Positions 7,802-17,195 of a stretch of 34,849 nucleotides of DNA are shown one piece after another; position 1 is the stretch's first letter; each line of letters opens with the position of its first letter. The translations under genes were made by a program, and so were the position numbers. Under the pieces are notes generated by a model. It searched no databases. It had not been told where the DNA came from and saw only the letters and a list, made by a program, of their open reading frames with translations. The DNA is from Oscillospiraceae bacterium (GTDB lineage: Bacteria; Bacillota; Clostridia; Oscillospirales; Oscillospiraceae): assembly GCA_020025275.1 (NCBI GenBank), contig JAHHSI010000024.1, positions 1-34,849 on the forward strand, given 5' to 3'.

Positions 7802-10800
7802 TTATTTCAAAGAAATTTCTGTTCCTGTGGCAAAGAAATACAAAATCTGCTCCGCCACCGGCATTTCAAAGATTTCAGTCAGGGCTCTGGCGTAGGCTTC
7901 CAGCTGCGGGCGATATACCTCGGCCCGCTGAGCCTCTTCTCCTGGGCGGATCCGGTCAGTCTTAAAGTCCACAATGGCAAGCCCTGCCTCCGTCTCATAG
8001 CAGCAGTCCACCACACCCTGCAGCAGCATCTGCTCCGACGGGTCCATAGACGACTCGTAGAGTGTGGCCGGCAGCAGCAGTGCAAACGGATACTCCCGCC
8101 ACACATGTGCGGCACTCCGGATCCTCTGCGCCAACGGCGAATCCAGAAACGCCTGCAATTTTCGGCAATCCACGGCCTGCGCCTGCTGCTCGGTCAGCAG
8201 ATGGCGCTCCTGTAAACGGCGCACCTGCTCTTCCGGACTGTTCGCCTGTGCGGAAAAATCCAAATACTGCATGGCCAGATGCATAGCGGTTCCCCGCTCT
8301 GCCGCACTCAGAGTCCGCTCCGCCTGCAAAAAGCGAGGGGTGCCGATGGACACACGCCGCAGATGAGGGGATGCCGTCCCTTGGGCGATCTCCTCATCCA
8401 GTTCTCTCCCTTTAAGCTGTGTAGCCGTGATTTTTGACGGCACTGTACAAGCGGCTGTGTGTGCATAGCCCCGACGTAGGCCACTCAAATCGGGGGCCGA
8501 CTGCATCGCAGTCTCCTCCGCCCGCTCTTCCTCTCCATGGACGGAGGTGACCGGATTCTCCCACAGCCGCACCTTCCAGCCGCCATAGGTGCTGTGCCGC
8601 TGATGCGGCTCCATCCCTGCCCACTGGTGGATGATCCCCGCCTCATAGCTGTTGAGCAGCGGCAGCAGCAGCCAGTCGCCGGGGCATTTAGCGGCACCGA
8701 CGGCTTCCGGCGGCACAGGAAGATCCGTCAGAGCCAGCAGATCCCGGATATGCTTACGCGCCGATTTCATACAGTCCACGATCACCAGTTTCTCCTTGGC
8801 TCGGGTCATAGCTACATAGAGAATACGCATCTCTTCCGCCAGACTCTCCCGCTTCATCTGCTTGGCTACTGCGGCCTTGCTGATAGTATCATACCGGATC
8901 CGCCGCTCCGGTTCGACCCGCTCCGTTCCCAGGCCCAGCGTGGGGTGCACCAGTACCGGCCGTTTCGAATCCTCCGCATTGAAGGTCTTTTGCATATCGC
9001 AGAGAAATACGATCGGAAACTCCAGTCCCTTGGATTTATGAATACTCATGATCTGCACACCGCCTGTAGAGGCCTGTGTGTGGAGAAGCGGCGCTTCCCC
9101 GTTCTCCAAGAGCTTGCGCAGCTGCGCCACAAAATCAAAAACACTCTTCTGCCCGGTTGCCGCCTGCCGTGAGGCATAGGCGTAAAAGGCCGTCAGATTA
9201 TCCTTGCGCTGCCGCCCGCCATTCATGGCCCCAAACACGGCCGGCACATGGAGCCGTGAGTAGATCTCCCACACCAGTCGGTCAATGGCCAGATCATGCG
9301 CCAGCGTGCGCAGCTCCTGCAGCAAGGCACAGAACGCAGCGCTGTCCTGTGCCGTATCTGCACACAGGGCGTCGTAGTAGTCCCCTGTGGGGCACAGCGC
9401 ACGGATCTGTGCCAGCCGATCCGGCGTAAAGCCGAAAAGCGGCGAACGCAGCACCGAAATCAGCGGCACATCCTGCCGCGGATTATCAATGATCTGCAGC
9501 AGAGAGAACATGACGGCAATCTCCATGGTGGCAAAGAGGGATTCATTTTCCGACGTTGAGCAAGGGATATTCTCTCTTTTTAAGGCCTCTGTAAAGGTTT
9601 TTTGCCTTGCACGAGGAGAGCGCATCAAAATGACAATATCCTCCGGCTTTGCGGGGCGGAGCCCATCCCCGTCCTGAACAGGAACCCCTTCATCCAGCAT
9701 CTTTCGGATCTGTCCGGCTACAAAGCGGGCCTCCATCTCCTGCCGGTCGAAATTCTCCTCCTCCGTATTGGCCACACTGACCAAATGGAACTCCGTCTCC
9801 ACATCCGCTCGCGGCAGATAGTACTCCGCCCCGAAGTTGAGCCGTTCCTCCTCTCCGTACTCCATCTCCCCCATTTGCGGGGACATGATGTTCTCGAAGA
9901 TAAAATTGGTTGTCTCCAGCACCTCTGTGCGGGATCGGAAATTCCGGCTGAGAAGCACCTTGCGCGGTGCTCCCTCCTCGGCCGTTTCTGCCGGCGCATA
10001 GGCCAGATATTTCTCCAAAAAGATGGTCGGATCTGCCAGTCGGAAGCGATAGATACTCTGCTTCACGTCACCGACCACGAAGAGATTCTTCCCCTCTCGA
10101 GAAATTGCATTAAAAATGCAGTTTTGCACGGCATTGGTGTCCTGATACTCGTCCACCATGATCTCCCGATACCGGGTGGACAGCTGCCGGGCCAGCGGAG
10201 TGGGCGCTCCGTCCGCATCCAACAGGATCTCGATGGCAAAATGCTCCTGATCGGAGAAGTCCATGGCATTTCGGTGCAGCTTTTCCTTTTGATAGGCATG
10301 GGTGAAATCCGCCGTAAGCTGCAGCAGGGCCACCATGGCCGGAGCCATGGCACGCAGATCCTCCATGTGCTCCTGCTCTGGCTGCGCATAGACCGCCGTC
10401 ATCTTCTTCAGATCTTTTTTGCACTGTTCCAATACCGTCTTGGCCCGCTCCTTATGGTACGCATTCTCCTCGCCGCGGACACTCCCCATACGGCGAAAGA
10501 CGGGCTGGATCTCCCCCATGGCTTCCCATCCCTGCTGCGCAGCCTCCTCGTAGCGGCGCAGCTCCGCCGCCACCTCCATGAACCGATCTGCATACGCCGA
10601 AGCCACGGCCGGACACGCCTCCATTTCCTCCGCCGCACGCTCCAGACGTTCCGCCCAGAAGAGGGCACGGCGTACCGTATCATCCATAATGACACGGCCG
10701 TAGGCACTGTCTGCCAGATGTTCCGGCAGGTGTCGCCAGTTTTCCTGTTCCTGCGACAACCACGCCAAGGGATAGGGATGGCTCTGGATCTTGCTGTGCA

Positions 10801-11356
10801 TCTCCAGCACCAGTGTCTCCAGCATCCGATCGTCACGTCCGGCGCCCAACGTCTGGGCCAGCAGCGCAGCGTCTCCATCGTCCTGTTCCAGACGCTGGTA
10901 AAACTCCTCCAGTACTCGCCCCAAGACACGTTCCTTCATCGTAAGACTTTCCGACTCGTCCAGTACCCGAAAATCCGGAGTCAGGCTGTCCTTCCCTTCC
11001 GTGGGGAGCAGACGGACATTCTCCCGCAGCAGCGATGCACAGAAGGCGTCCACTGTTTTGATGTCGGCCTGATATACACGGAACATCTGTTGGCGCAGAT
11101 GCCGGTTGTTGGGCTCTTCCGCCACACGTTTGCTCAGTTCCTTGGCGATCTTACCCCGCAGCTCCGCCGCCGCAGCCTTGGTATAGGTGATGATGAGAAA
11201 ATCATCCACATGGCAGCGCTCTTCCTCCATATAGGCAAACAATCGCTCTACCAGAACCTTCGTCTTGCCGCTGCCGGCGGCGGCCGACACCAAAAGACTT
11301 CCGCCCCGATTGTAAACCGCCTGCTTTTGATCATTCGTCAGCTGAATCGCTTCCAT
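7802..11356 (-). CDS. addA: ATP-dependent helicase/nuclease subunit A (AddA)
   Basis: Large subunit of the AddAB helicase-nuclease, which resects double-strand DNA breaks for RecA-dependent repair and is the Firmicutes counterpart of RecBCD. The 1184-residue protein begins with a UvrD/Rep-type superfamily 1 helicase: Walker A AAAGSGKT at residues 25-32, then VDEYQDTN (Walker B), VGDVKQSIYRFR and, later, MSIHKSKGLEFPIVF and LYVAMTRAKEKL. The C-terminus is a RecB-family nuclease with VVDCCYE and LAIVDFKTDRI. The start at 11356 has AAAGGAGGT 5-6 nt upstream. It overlaps the end of addB by 26 bp and its ribosome-binding site lies inside addB, so the pair is co-translated. Confidence 0.96.
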   Translation of the reverse strand: MEAIQLTNDQKQAVYNRGGSLLVSAAAGSGKTKVLVERLFAYMEEERCHVDDFLIITYTKAAAAELRGKIAKELSKRVAEEPNNRHLRQQMFRVYQADIKTVDAFCASLLRENVRLLPTEGKDSLTPDFRVLDESESLTMKERVLGRVLEEFYQRLEQDDGDAALLAQTLGAGRDDRMLETLVLEMHSKIQSHPYPLAWLSQEQENWRHLPEHLADSAYGRVIMDDTVRRALFWAERLERAAEEMEACPAVASAYADRFMEVAAELRRYEEAAQQGWEAMGEIQPVFRRMGSVRGEENAYHKERAKTVLEQCKKDLKKMTAVYAQPEQEHMEDLRAMAPAMVALLQLTADFTHAYQKEKLHRNAMDFSDQEHFAIEILLDADGAPTPLARQLSTRYREIMVDEYQDTNAVQNCIFNAISREGKNLFVVGDVKQSIYRFRLADPTIFLEKYLAYAPAETAEEGAPRKVLLSRNFRSRTEVLETTNFIFENIMSPQMGEMEYGEEERLNFGAEYYLPRADVETEFHLVSVANTEEENFDRQEMEARFVAGQIRKMLDEGVPVQDGDGLRPAKPEDIVILMRSPRARQKTFTEALKRENIPCSTSENESLFATMEIAVMFSLLQIIDNPRQDVPLISVLRSPLFGFTPDRLAQIRALCPTGDYYDALCADTAQDSAAFCALLQELRTLAHDLAIDRLVWEIYSRLHVPAVFGAMNGGRQRKDNLTAFYAYASRQAATGQKSVFDFVAQLRKLLENGEAPLLHTQASTGGVQIMSIHKSKGLEFPIVFLCDMQKTFNAEDSKRPVLVHPTLGLGTERVEPERRIRYDTISKAAVAKQMKRESLAEEMRILYVAMTRAKEKLVIVDCMKSARKHIRDLLALTDLPVPPEAVGAAKCPGDWLLLPLLNSYEAGIIHQWAGMEPHQRHSTYGGWKVRLWENPVTSVHGEEERAEETAMQSAPDLSGLRRGYAHTAACTVPSKITATQLKGRELDEEIAQGTASPHLRRVSIGTPRFLQAERTLSAAERGTAMHLAMQYLDFSAQANSPEEQVRRLQERHLLTEQQAQAVDCRKLQAFLDSPLAQRIRSAAHVWREYPFALLLPATLYESSMDPSEQMLLQGVVDCCYETEAGLAIVDFKTDRIRPGEEAQRAEVYRPQLEAYARALTEIFEMPVAEQILYFFATGTEISLK

Positions 11357-14300
11357 CGTGTACCTCCTTTTCTGTGGAATCGACATACTGCCAGAATTCC
11401 TCCGGCTCCGTCTTTTTCAAATAGCGGGTACGATCCTTGCCTCGTCCCTCCTCAAAATAACACGCAGAGACAAACTCACAGTAGCGGCAAACACTGTCGT
11501 TGGGTCCGTGGCTGCAGGGGTCGGCATCGATGTTCCCCTCTTCCAACTCCCGTGCGATCTGATGAAGCAGCCGCTCCACATAGTGGCCCAGCTTGCCCAG
11601 CTGCGTGGCCGAAGCCAGACCGCCGCGGATATCCCCCGCCTTATTCACGTGAATAGGCAAATAGCAGGGGGCTTCCAAAGCACTGTGCTCCATGGCCTGC
11701 AGCACTTCCGGCTCCGAGAGCACCATACCGCTGCGCCGCAGCTCTTTCTCCATGGCCGAACGCAGTGCCTCCGGCGTGATGTTCCGCTCCTCCCGCAAAA
11801 TGACATCTCTGGCCGGAAGATATAAGACGCCGGCCGGCACGATCTCATGGCCGAAATGTGCTTCGCCCGCTTTGCCGGAAAGCGCAAAAAGATAGAGCAG
11901 CATCTGAATCCCCAATCCGTAGCGCAGATCCGTGAGGTCAAAGCTCTTTTTCCCCGTTTTGTAGTCCACCACCCGGAGATAGAGCTTGCCATCATGCAGC
12001 CAGCCGTCCACCCGGTCCACCTTGCCGCTGAGACTGAGCATCGTCTCCCCCTCCCGGATGGTGATGGCCGGCAGGGCACCGTCCCCGCCGAAGCCCAGTT
12101 CAAACTCGATCGGTATAAAATCGGACTGCGCCAATTCCGCGGCAATATTCTCAATCATCGTGTAGGCGGCAGCCCGCAAGCGCCCAAAGAGATACCGGAA
12201 CCGGGCACTTTTTTCCTGAAAATGATCGATACACGTCTTGGCATAGAGGTCCACGTAGTGCTTCACCAGCCTCCGCAGTTCCTCTTTCTCTACAGCCCCG
12301 TAGCCGCCCCGGCTCATCACGTCCCGGGTCACATTCTCTAACAGGAAATGGATAAAGGTACCGATTTCCGGCGCATCAAAGCCGGCGCTGCGGCGCTCCT
12401 TCGCCTTAAGCCCATATTGCATGAAATAGCCAAAGTGGCAGCGCTTCATTTGGTCCATCCGGGAGGCCGACATATGGATCTTGCTGCCATACAGTGCCTG
12501 CACAGCCTGCGGCGACAGGCGGCCCCGCTCCATAGCGTGTGCCCTGGACATGGCCTCCAAGACGCTGCTATAGCGCTGATCCTGCGCAAAATACTGCCAC
12601 ACCGGGCCGCCCGGCTCCTCCCCGGCCAGTTCCAACGCCGAGGCCTCGATTTCATAGCGATAGCTGTTGTCTTCCACCTGAACCGGCACCTCCGGAAAGA
12701 GCTGTGCGATCCGCCCTACCACAAACGACGGACGCAGCTGACTTCCATTCAGGTCCGTCACCGGCCAGCTGACCCGCAGCAGCTCCGTGGGCAGTGCCAG
12801 ACTGGCATAAATATTCTGCAGCTCCTGATCCAGCGGATCAAAGGTCGCATCGGAGAGGAGGATCTCCCGCTGCTGCAGCGCCACACGATCCTCGCTATCC
12901 AGAATTCCTCCGCCCGTATTGACCGCCGGTAGGACATGATCGTTGGCCCCCAGTAGGAAAAAGCAGCGGACCCGATGACGGTCATTCCGTGTGATCTCGC
13001 TGACCTTTACCTGATCCAAGGTCGCAGGAATCGTGCCGACGCTGTATTGACTGAGCACCAGACGGAGCAGACGGGCAAATTCTCCGTCCTCCAGCTCACT
13101 CTCACCCAAGATCTCCACGAACTGATCGAGCACGCCGCACAGGATCTTCCAGAGCTGATCATACTCCTCCGCCAACTGCACCTGTCCCGTCCGAAGCAGG
13201 ATCTCTGTCTTTTCCTTCAGACGCTCCGGCACGCCGCAGCGCTGTGCAAAGGTGTAAAGCGCTTTCACTTTAGACTTAGCTGTTTTAGATGATTTTAATT
13301 CATCATAGAAGCTCTGCAGCGGTCCGGCCACCTTGCGTCGGATCTCATTGATGCGTGCAAGGAGTTCCCGAGAGCGATCTGTCTCTTCCCGGCCATAGCC
13401 CTCCGGATGCGCCGTCCAATCCCGGTCGTGCAGCCACATCGTGCCCCGGATCTCCCAGCAGATCACATAGTTTTCCAGCAGATCGCACTCCTCTTCGGTG
13501 ATCCCGGCCAAGCCGGTTTTCAAATAGCGGAACATATCCTCATATTCAAACCCGCCGCTGACGGCATCCACGGCACTGAGGAGCATGGTCATTACCGGTT
13601 TTTCCAGCAGATCACTGCGTCGACTCAGATACGCCGGAATGTGACAGCGGGCAAAGACGTCCTCCAAGATGGGGCCGTACACGTCCATATTCCGCGCACC
13701 CACGGCAATGTCGCGAAAACGATACTCACCGGAGCGGACCAGCCGCAAAATCTCTGCCGCCGCCCACTCTGCCTCCGTATAGGCCGTGCCGGATTGCGCA
13801 AGGCAGATGCTATCCGTCCCTTCTGTCCATGCCGGGTCCTTTCCGCCGAAGAAGTATTTCTCCAGATGCTGAAGCGCCGTCCCCTCCGCAGAGGCAAGAT
13901 GTAAAATCTCGCAGGGCTTTCCGTCCTGCTGCGCCATACGCACCAAGCGCTGCCGCTGCCGCAGGGCATTCTGAAACAGCTCCTCGTTGCCTTTTTCGCC
14001 CAACAGCGTCACGGTCACACTGTTGGCCTGCCGTAAAATCACGGAGAGGATGCTCTCCTCCAACTGGTTAAAATAGGAAAAGCCGTCCAGATACACGTCT
14101 TTTCCGCCGAGATAGTCACTCTCCTCCAGATGATCACGCAGCTTTTGCAGCCGGGGGCGGGCGTCCAGCCCCTCCGTGTGGAGCTTGGCATCATAGGCGG
14201 CATACAGCAATGCCACATCCCGCAGCTTATCGCCGCTGGTGCCTTCCATGTCCTCGACCTGCTGCCAAAGCTCCTCCGGAGTCACTTCGTAGGTATAAAA

Positions 14301-14672
14301 TTCCTCCGCCAGATCCGTTAACTGCCGCAAAAATGCGGACCTCTGGCTGGGCCGTCCGAAAACCTTCAGCTTGCTATGTAGTTCCTGCAGGGCAAGGCGC
14401 ATCGTCAGCAGCTTTCCCCCGTTGTCCAAGGTAAAATCCGACAGACCGCCGGTCTGGGTCAGAACACGGGTCGTCAGGTTCTGAAAGCTCAATACCTCTG
14501 CGTCACGACAGGCCGTCGGTCCCAGTGCCCGGCAGAGATCCACCTCCGCCGCATAGGAAATATGTTCCGGAACCAGCAACACCTGTTGCCGCTGGCCTCG
14601 TCGTTCTTGCATCGTACGCAACACCCGCTCTGATTTTCCGCTGCCGGCCCGGCCAATCCAAATTGAGAGCAT
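11331..14672 (-). CDS. addB: ATP-dependent nuclease subunit B (AddB)
   Basis: Second subunit of AddAB (1113 residues; family ~1150). It has an N-terminal Walker A GRAGSGKS within the first 15 residues, an inactivated helicase body, and a C-terminal RecB-type nuclease (GKVDRVDGW, VVDYKTGKKSFDL). It has the iron-sulfur 'staple' of AddB: one Cys in MKRCHFGYFMQYGL and the CRYCEFVSAC triplet near the C-terminus, holding a [4Fe-4S] cluster that pins the nuclease domain. The start at 14672 follows AAGGAGGGGG. It is first gene of the addBA operon, with its promoter about 65 nt upstream. A short AT-rich patch around 13270-13310 (SSKTAKSK region) stands out but does not break the frame. Confidence 0.95.
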   Translation of the reverse strand: MLSIWIGRAGSGKSERVLRTMQERRGQRQQVLLVPEHISYAAEVDLCRALGPTACRDAEVLSFQNLTTRVLTQTGGLSDFTLDNGGKLLTMRLALQELHSKLKVFGRPSQRSAFLRQLTDLAEEFYTYEVTPEELWQQVEDMEGTSGDKLRDVALLYAAYDAKLHTEGLDARPRLQKLRDHLEESDYLGGKDVYLDGFSYFNQLEESILSVILRQANSVTVTLLGEKGNEELFQNALRQRQRLVRMAQQDGKPCEILHLASAEGTALQHLEKYFFGGKDPAWTEGTDSICLAQSGTAYTEAEWAAAEILRLVRSGEYRFRDIAVGARNMDVYGPILEDVFARCHIPAYLSRRSDLLEKPVMTMLLSAVDAVSGGFEYEDMFRYLKTGLAGITEEECDLLENYVICWEIRGTMWLHDRDWTAHPEGYGREETDRSRELLARINEIRRKVAGPLQSFYDELKSSKTAKSKVKALYTFAQRCGVPERLKEKTEILLRTGQVQLAEEYDQLWKILCGVLDQFVEILGESELEDGEFARLLRLVLSQYSVGTIPATLDQVKVSEITRNDRHRVRCFFLLGANDHVLPAVNTGGGILDSEDRVALQQREILLSDATFDPLDQELQNIYASLALPTELLRVSWPVTDLNGSQLRPSFVVGRIAQLFPEVPVQVEDNSYRYEIEASALELAGEEPGGPVWQYFAQDQRYSSVLEAMSRAHAMERGRLSPQAVQALYGSKIHMSASRMDQMKRCHFGYFMQYGLKAKERRSAGFDAPEIGTFIHFLLENVTRDVMSRGGYGAVEKEELRRLVKHYVDLYAKTCIDHFQEKSARFRYLFGRLRAAAYTMIENIAAELAQSDFIPIEFELGFGGDGALPAITIREGETMLSLSGKVDRVDGWLHDGKLYLRVVDYKTGKKSFDLTDLRYGLGIQMLLYLFALSGKAGEAHFGHEIVPAGVLYLPARDVILREERNITPEALRSAMEKELRRSGMVLSEPEVLQAMEHSALEAPCYLPIHVNKAGDIRGGLASATQLGKLGHYVERLLHQIARELEEGNIDADPCSHGPNDSVCRYCEFVSACYFEEGRGKDRTRYLKKTEPEEFWQYVDSTEKEVHDGSDSADE

Positions 14673-14736
14673 CGTACCCCCTCCTTTTTTATGACAGCAT
14701 ACCACATCTACTGTCCAAAAAACCTCTCATATATCC

Positions 14737-14765
14737 ATTATACCCGATGGCCTGCTCTTTGCCAA
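14737..14765 (-). promoter_or_regulatory. Sigma-A promoter of addBA
   Basis: Minus strand TTGGCA (14765-14760), a 17-nt spacer and TATAAT (14742-14737). Confidence 0.75.
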
Positions 14766-14947
14766 CCAGAAAGAGAACCCACTCTTTGGTGCACAAAGAA
14801 AACACCTCGGTACCAACGATGAGATCTGGCCTTCTCCGACAGGCAGGCCGCAGTGGATCGGCTGATCGCCCCACTCCTTTCCTCACATACACCACTGATC
14901 CACCGGTGCTTTGGCCCGTTTCCCCTTCAGCATCCCGCCAAATATTA
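14766..14947. other. Intergenic stretch between addB and blaI promoters
   Basis: About 180 bp between divergent promoters. Open frames here lack ribosome-binding sites and look like shadows. No hairpin or repeat stands out. Confidence 0.4.
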
Positions 14948-14995
14948 CTACACCCATGTAGAACTATTGACATTTCTACGAGCCTGTAGTAGAAT
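14948..14995 (+). promoter_or_regulatory. blaI promoter with two BlaI/MecI-type dyads
   Basis: TTGACA (14967-14972), a 17-nt spacer and TAGAAT (14990-14995). One dyad, CTACA-4-TGTAG (14948-14961), lies just upstream of the -35 box. A second, CTAC-6-GTAG (14976-14989), fills the spacer. TACA/TGTA half-sites are the known BlaI/MecI operator signature, so self-repression of the blaI-M56 pair is expected. Confidence 0.8.
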
Positions 14996-15041
14996 CTCCC
15001 TATCCCAGATAGACGTATCTCGGATTAGGAGGAACTATATC

Positions 15042-15419
15042 ATGGATCGATCCAAAAAACTTTCCGAAACAGAATACGAAATTATGGAGGTCCTGTGGCA
15101 GTCAGATGTCCCGATGTCCGCTGCCCAGCTTTCGACCCACTTTGTCCAGCACCATCACAAGGAGTGGAAGGCCTCTACTCTGGCGACGTTCATCTCTCGA
15201 CTGACCAAAAAAGGGGTCATTGCCTCAGAGCGCGAGGGCCGCGTGCCTTATTATCACCCCATTAAAACCCGGGAAGAGTATGAGCATGATGGGGCGCAGG
15301 GCATTTTAGATACGCTGTACGATGGTTCGATTCGGAATTTCTTTGCCGCACTATACGGCAGCACACGTATGTCCGAGTCCGACCGCGATTCACTGCGAGA
15401 ATGGCTGGACAAGCAATAG
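15042..15419 (+). CDS. blaI: BlaI/MecI/CopY family transcriptional repressor
   Basis: 125-residue winged-helix repressor. The DNA-binding domain (about 1-75) has LSETEYEIMEVLWQS, the helix-turn-helix around MSAAQLSTHF and KASTLATFISRLTKKGVI; a C-terminal dimerisation helix bundle follows. In this family the repressor is cleaved when its membrane sensor protease is activated. An AGGAGGAAC ribosome-binding site precedes the ATG. The matching operator dyads lie in its own promoter and the M56 sensor starts 16 nt downstream, so the two form a sensor/repressor operon. No beta-lactamase gene is next to it; the regulated targets are elsewhere. Confidence 0.93.
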   Translation: MDRSKKLSETEYEIMEVLWQSDVPMSAAQLSTHFVQHHHKEWKASTLATFISRLTKKGVIASEREGRVPYYHPIKTREEYEHDGAQGILDTLYDGSIRNFFAALYGSTRMSESDRDSLREWLDKQ

Positions 15420-15435
15420 CATCGGAGGATTTTTT

Positions 15436-16737
15436 ATGGCTGCCTATGTGCTCGATACGCTGTTATTTCTAAACTTGATTGCAAGCGGCGTCTACCTGCT
15501 GTCCAAGGGGGTGCTGTTCTGGGCCAAAGACCGCGTGGACGAGCGTTTCCGCTATTGGATCTGCCTTGCGGTCATGCTTCTCTTCCTTCTCCCCTTCTAT
15601 CAACTCCTCCCCCGTCCGGCAGCACAAAGTGATCGTGACTTTACGGTCCGAGACGATATAAGGGCGGCAGGGGATCTTGCCTTCGAGGAGCCGTATTCCC
15701 CAGAGGAAGACCTCGCTGTCAAAGACACGCCGCCTGACTCCCCTGCCGTCCGGCTCCCCACGCCCCCGAACGGACGGTTGGCGCTCTGGGCTGCCGGAGC
15801 CGCAGTACTGCTCCTCTGGCATGGCGTTACATTTGTGCACTTCCGCAGGCGCGTTTCCTTCCGCCACGGCCGACCTGTTTCTGCCGAACTGCAGCAAGTA
15901 GCCATAGCATGCGCCAAGGAATGCGGCCTGCGGCAAACGCCGATCCTGCGGGTGCTGCCGAATGTACACGGCCCCATGATGATCGGATTTTTGAAGCCCA
16001 TCATCGCCATGCCTATCGAGGAGCTTCCTCCGGACGATGCTGCACTGATCCTGCAGCATGAATTGATCCATTTCAAACGTCGGGATTTGTGGTGGAAACT
16101 GCTGGGCATTCTGGTGCGATCCATCCACTGGTTCAATCCTCTGGTGTGGATGCTGGGCAGAGATCTTGAATTCTATACTGAAACATCCTGTGATGCGGAG
16201 GTTGTCAGAAATCTGGACCATGCTGCCCGGAAACAATATGGACACCTCTTGCTCTCATATGTCCGGTTGCAGCACCTGTGTAAACCCATGCCCGGTCTTT
16301 CTTTTCCCCCTGCCCGAAACAAAGTAAAAAGGAGAATTTCACTTATGCTGAACGGTACAAAATCTAAAAAACTGATCTTGGCTGCCATTGTCTGCATCTT
16401 CGCTGTAAGCAGCGTTACGTTATCGGCCTATGCCGCCGATCATCAACGGCGTAATCCCCGTAAAACGGACGATCTCCTGATCCAGCAGACCGATACTGTC
16501 CGCGATGCTGCCGCTTACGACGGAAATCGGCAGGAAACCCCTGAAAACACAGACGACAGTAACGACTGGACCGGCAGATCGGATACGGCGGATCGCCGCT
16601 ACTGCCAAGAGTCCGACACGTGCTCTGTCCGCCACAGGAGAAACTGCGATGGGCGCGGCTACGGCTGCTCCCCCGTGCAAGCAGGCCAAGGGCGTTGTTC
16701 CCGTGGAAGCGCTTCTTGCCGAAATACGGTTTCCTGA
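15436..16737 (+). CDS. M56 family metallopeptidase (BlaR1-like sensor)
   Basis: 433-residue membrane protein of the BlaR1/MecR1 M56 family, the signalling partner of BlaI. Membrane helices lie at about 5-29, 39-58 and 114-135, then the zinc protease motif HELIH at 208-212 with MMIGFLKPIIAMP before it, and a last helix at about 315-335 (KKLILAAIVCIFAVSS). The start follows CGGAGG. Unlike BlaR1 the ~100 residues after the last helix contain no penicillin-binding domain; they are polar, low-complexity, and end with a Cys-rich stretch of six Cys. The tail may be a different sensor, or the product of a frameshift; the stimulus is unknown. Confidence 0.87.
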   Translation: MAAYVLDTLLFLNLIASGVYLLSKGVLFWAKDRVDERFRYWICLAVMLLFLLPFYQLLPRPAAQSDRDFTVRDDIRAAGDLAFEEPYSPEEDLAVKDTPPDSPAVRLPTPPNGRLALWAAGAAVLLLWHGVTFVHFRRRVSFRHGRPVSAELQQVAIACAKECGLRQTPILRVLPNVHGPMMIGFLKPIIAMPIEELPPDDAALILQHELIHFKRRDLWWKLLGILVRSIHWFNPLVWMLGRDLEFYTETSCDAEVVRNLDHAARKQYGHLLLSYVRLQHLCKPMPGLSFPPARNKVKRRISLMLNGTKSKKLILAAIVCIFAVSSVTLSAYAADHQRRNPRKTDDLLIQQTDTVRDAAAYDGNRQETPENTDDSNDWTGRSDTADRRYCQESDTCSVRHRRNCDGRGYGCSPVQAGQGRCSRGSASCRNTVS

Positions 16738-16785
16738 TGATTTCGCCACTATACAGCGAATATCTCTATTGACAGACTCCGCTGA

Positions 16786-16833
16786 CACCGCCACGCCGCC
16801 CCCGACCTTTGCGGCAGTGCGGCGGTGCTTTCT
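16786..16833 (+). terminator. Hairpin after the blaI-M56 operon
   Basis: CACCGCC (16786-16792) pairs with GGCGGTG (16821-16827) and GCCGC (16795-16799) with GCGGC (16811-16815), leading into CTTTCTC, about 50 nt after the M56 stop. Confidence 0.55.
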
Positions 16834-16846
16834 CACAAAAGCAAAC

Positions 16847-16880
16847 GAGGCAGTCACTCAAAAAAGAGTGACTGCCTCTT
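16847..16880 (+). terminator. Strong intrinsic terminator
   Basis: A perfect 13-bp stem (GAGGCAGTCACTC at 16847-16859 with 16866-16878) with an A6 loop. It is the second hairpin in series after the M56 gene. Confidence 0.8.
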
Positions 16881-17195
16881 CGTCCTTTCGCCCTTCCATG
16901 AAACAGCGTCCCCGTAACGGGGAAGCCCACTTCCGCCGCAGCAGACGGCCAGCCCTGCCGGTAGCAGCGCGGATCCGTTCGCACCTCGGCCCACTTCGTC
17001 TCTTTCCGGCGCCCCCCTCCCTACGCAGTCAAGACGCCGCCTTCGGAAAACGCTCCGCACCTGCCGCATGGTCGATTGGGGGCGCACCCCCTCTGTATCT
17101 CCCCAACTGTCGTTTTGATCCCGGTTCTTCTGCAACGGCCTTGGATGGCCAGCCGCTGTTTACCGAGGATTCTATACTCCTCTATCCCCGCATCT
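16881..17195. other. GC-rich intergenic stretch with no identified gene
   Basis: About 315 bp between the blaI-M56 terminator and the spoIIR stop. The open frames on either strand are Arg/Pro-rich and lack ribosome-binding sites, so I regard them as chance. Two short self-complementary runs are visible (CCCCGTAACGGGG near 16910 and GGGGGCGCACCCCC near 17080). A non-coding RNA or a repeat element is possible but unproven. Confidence 0.45.

Noticed and set aside
9602..11656. 684-codon plus-strand open frame opposite addA
   Set aside because: It is antisense to a clear AddA, rich in His/Leu/Gln/Arg as expected for a shadow frame, with no recognisable motif.
16345..16737. Internal start inside the M56 gene (AAAAGGAG before ATG 16345) giving a signal-peptide-like protein
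   Set aside because: The frame is continuous with M56, and the segment KRRISLMLNG plus a last helix is normal in this family, so a separate product is not needed.
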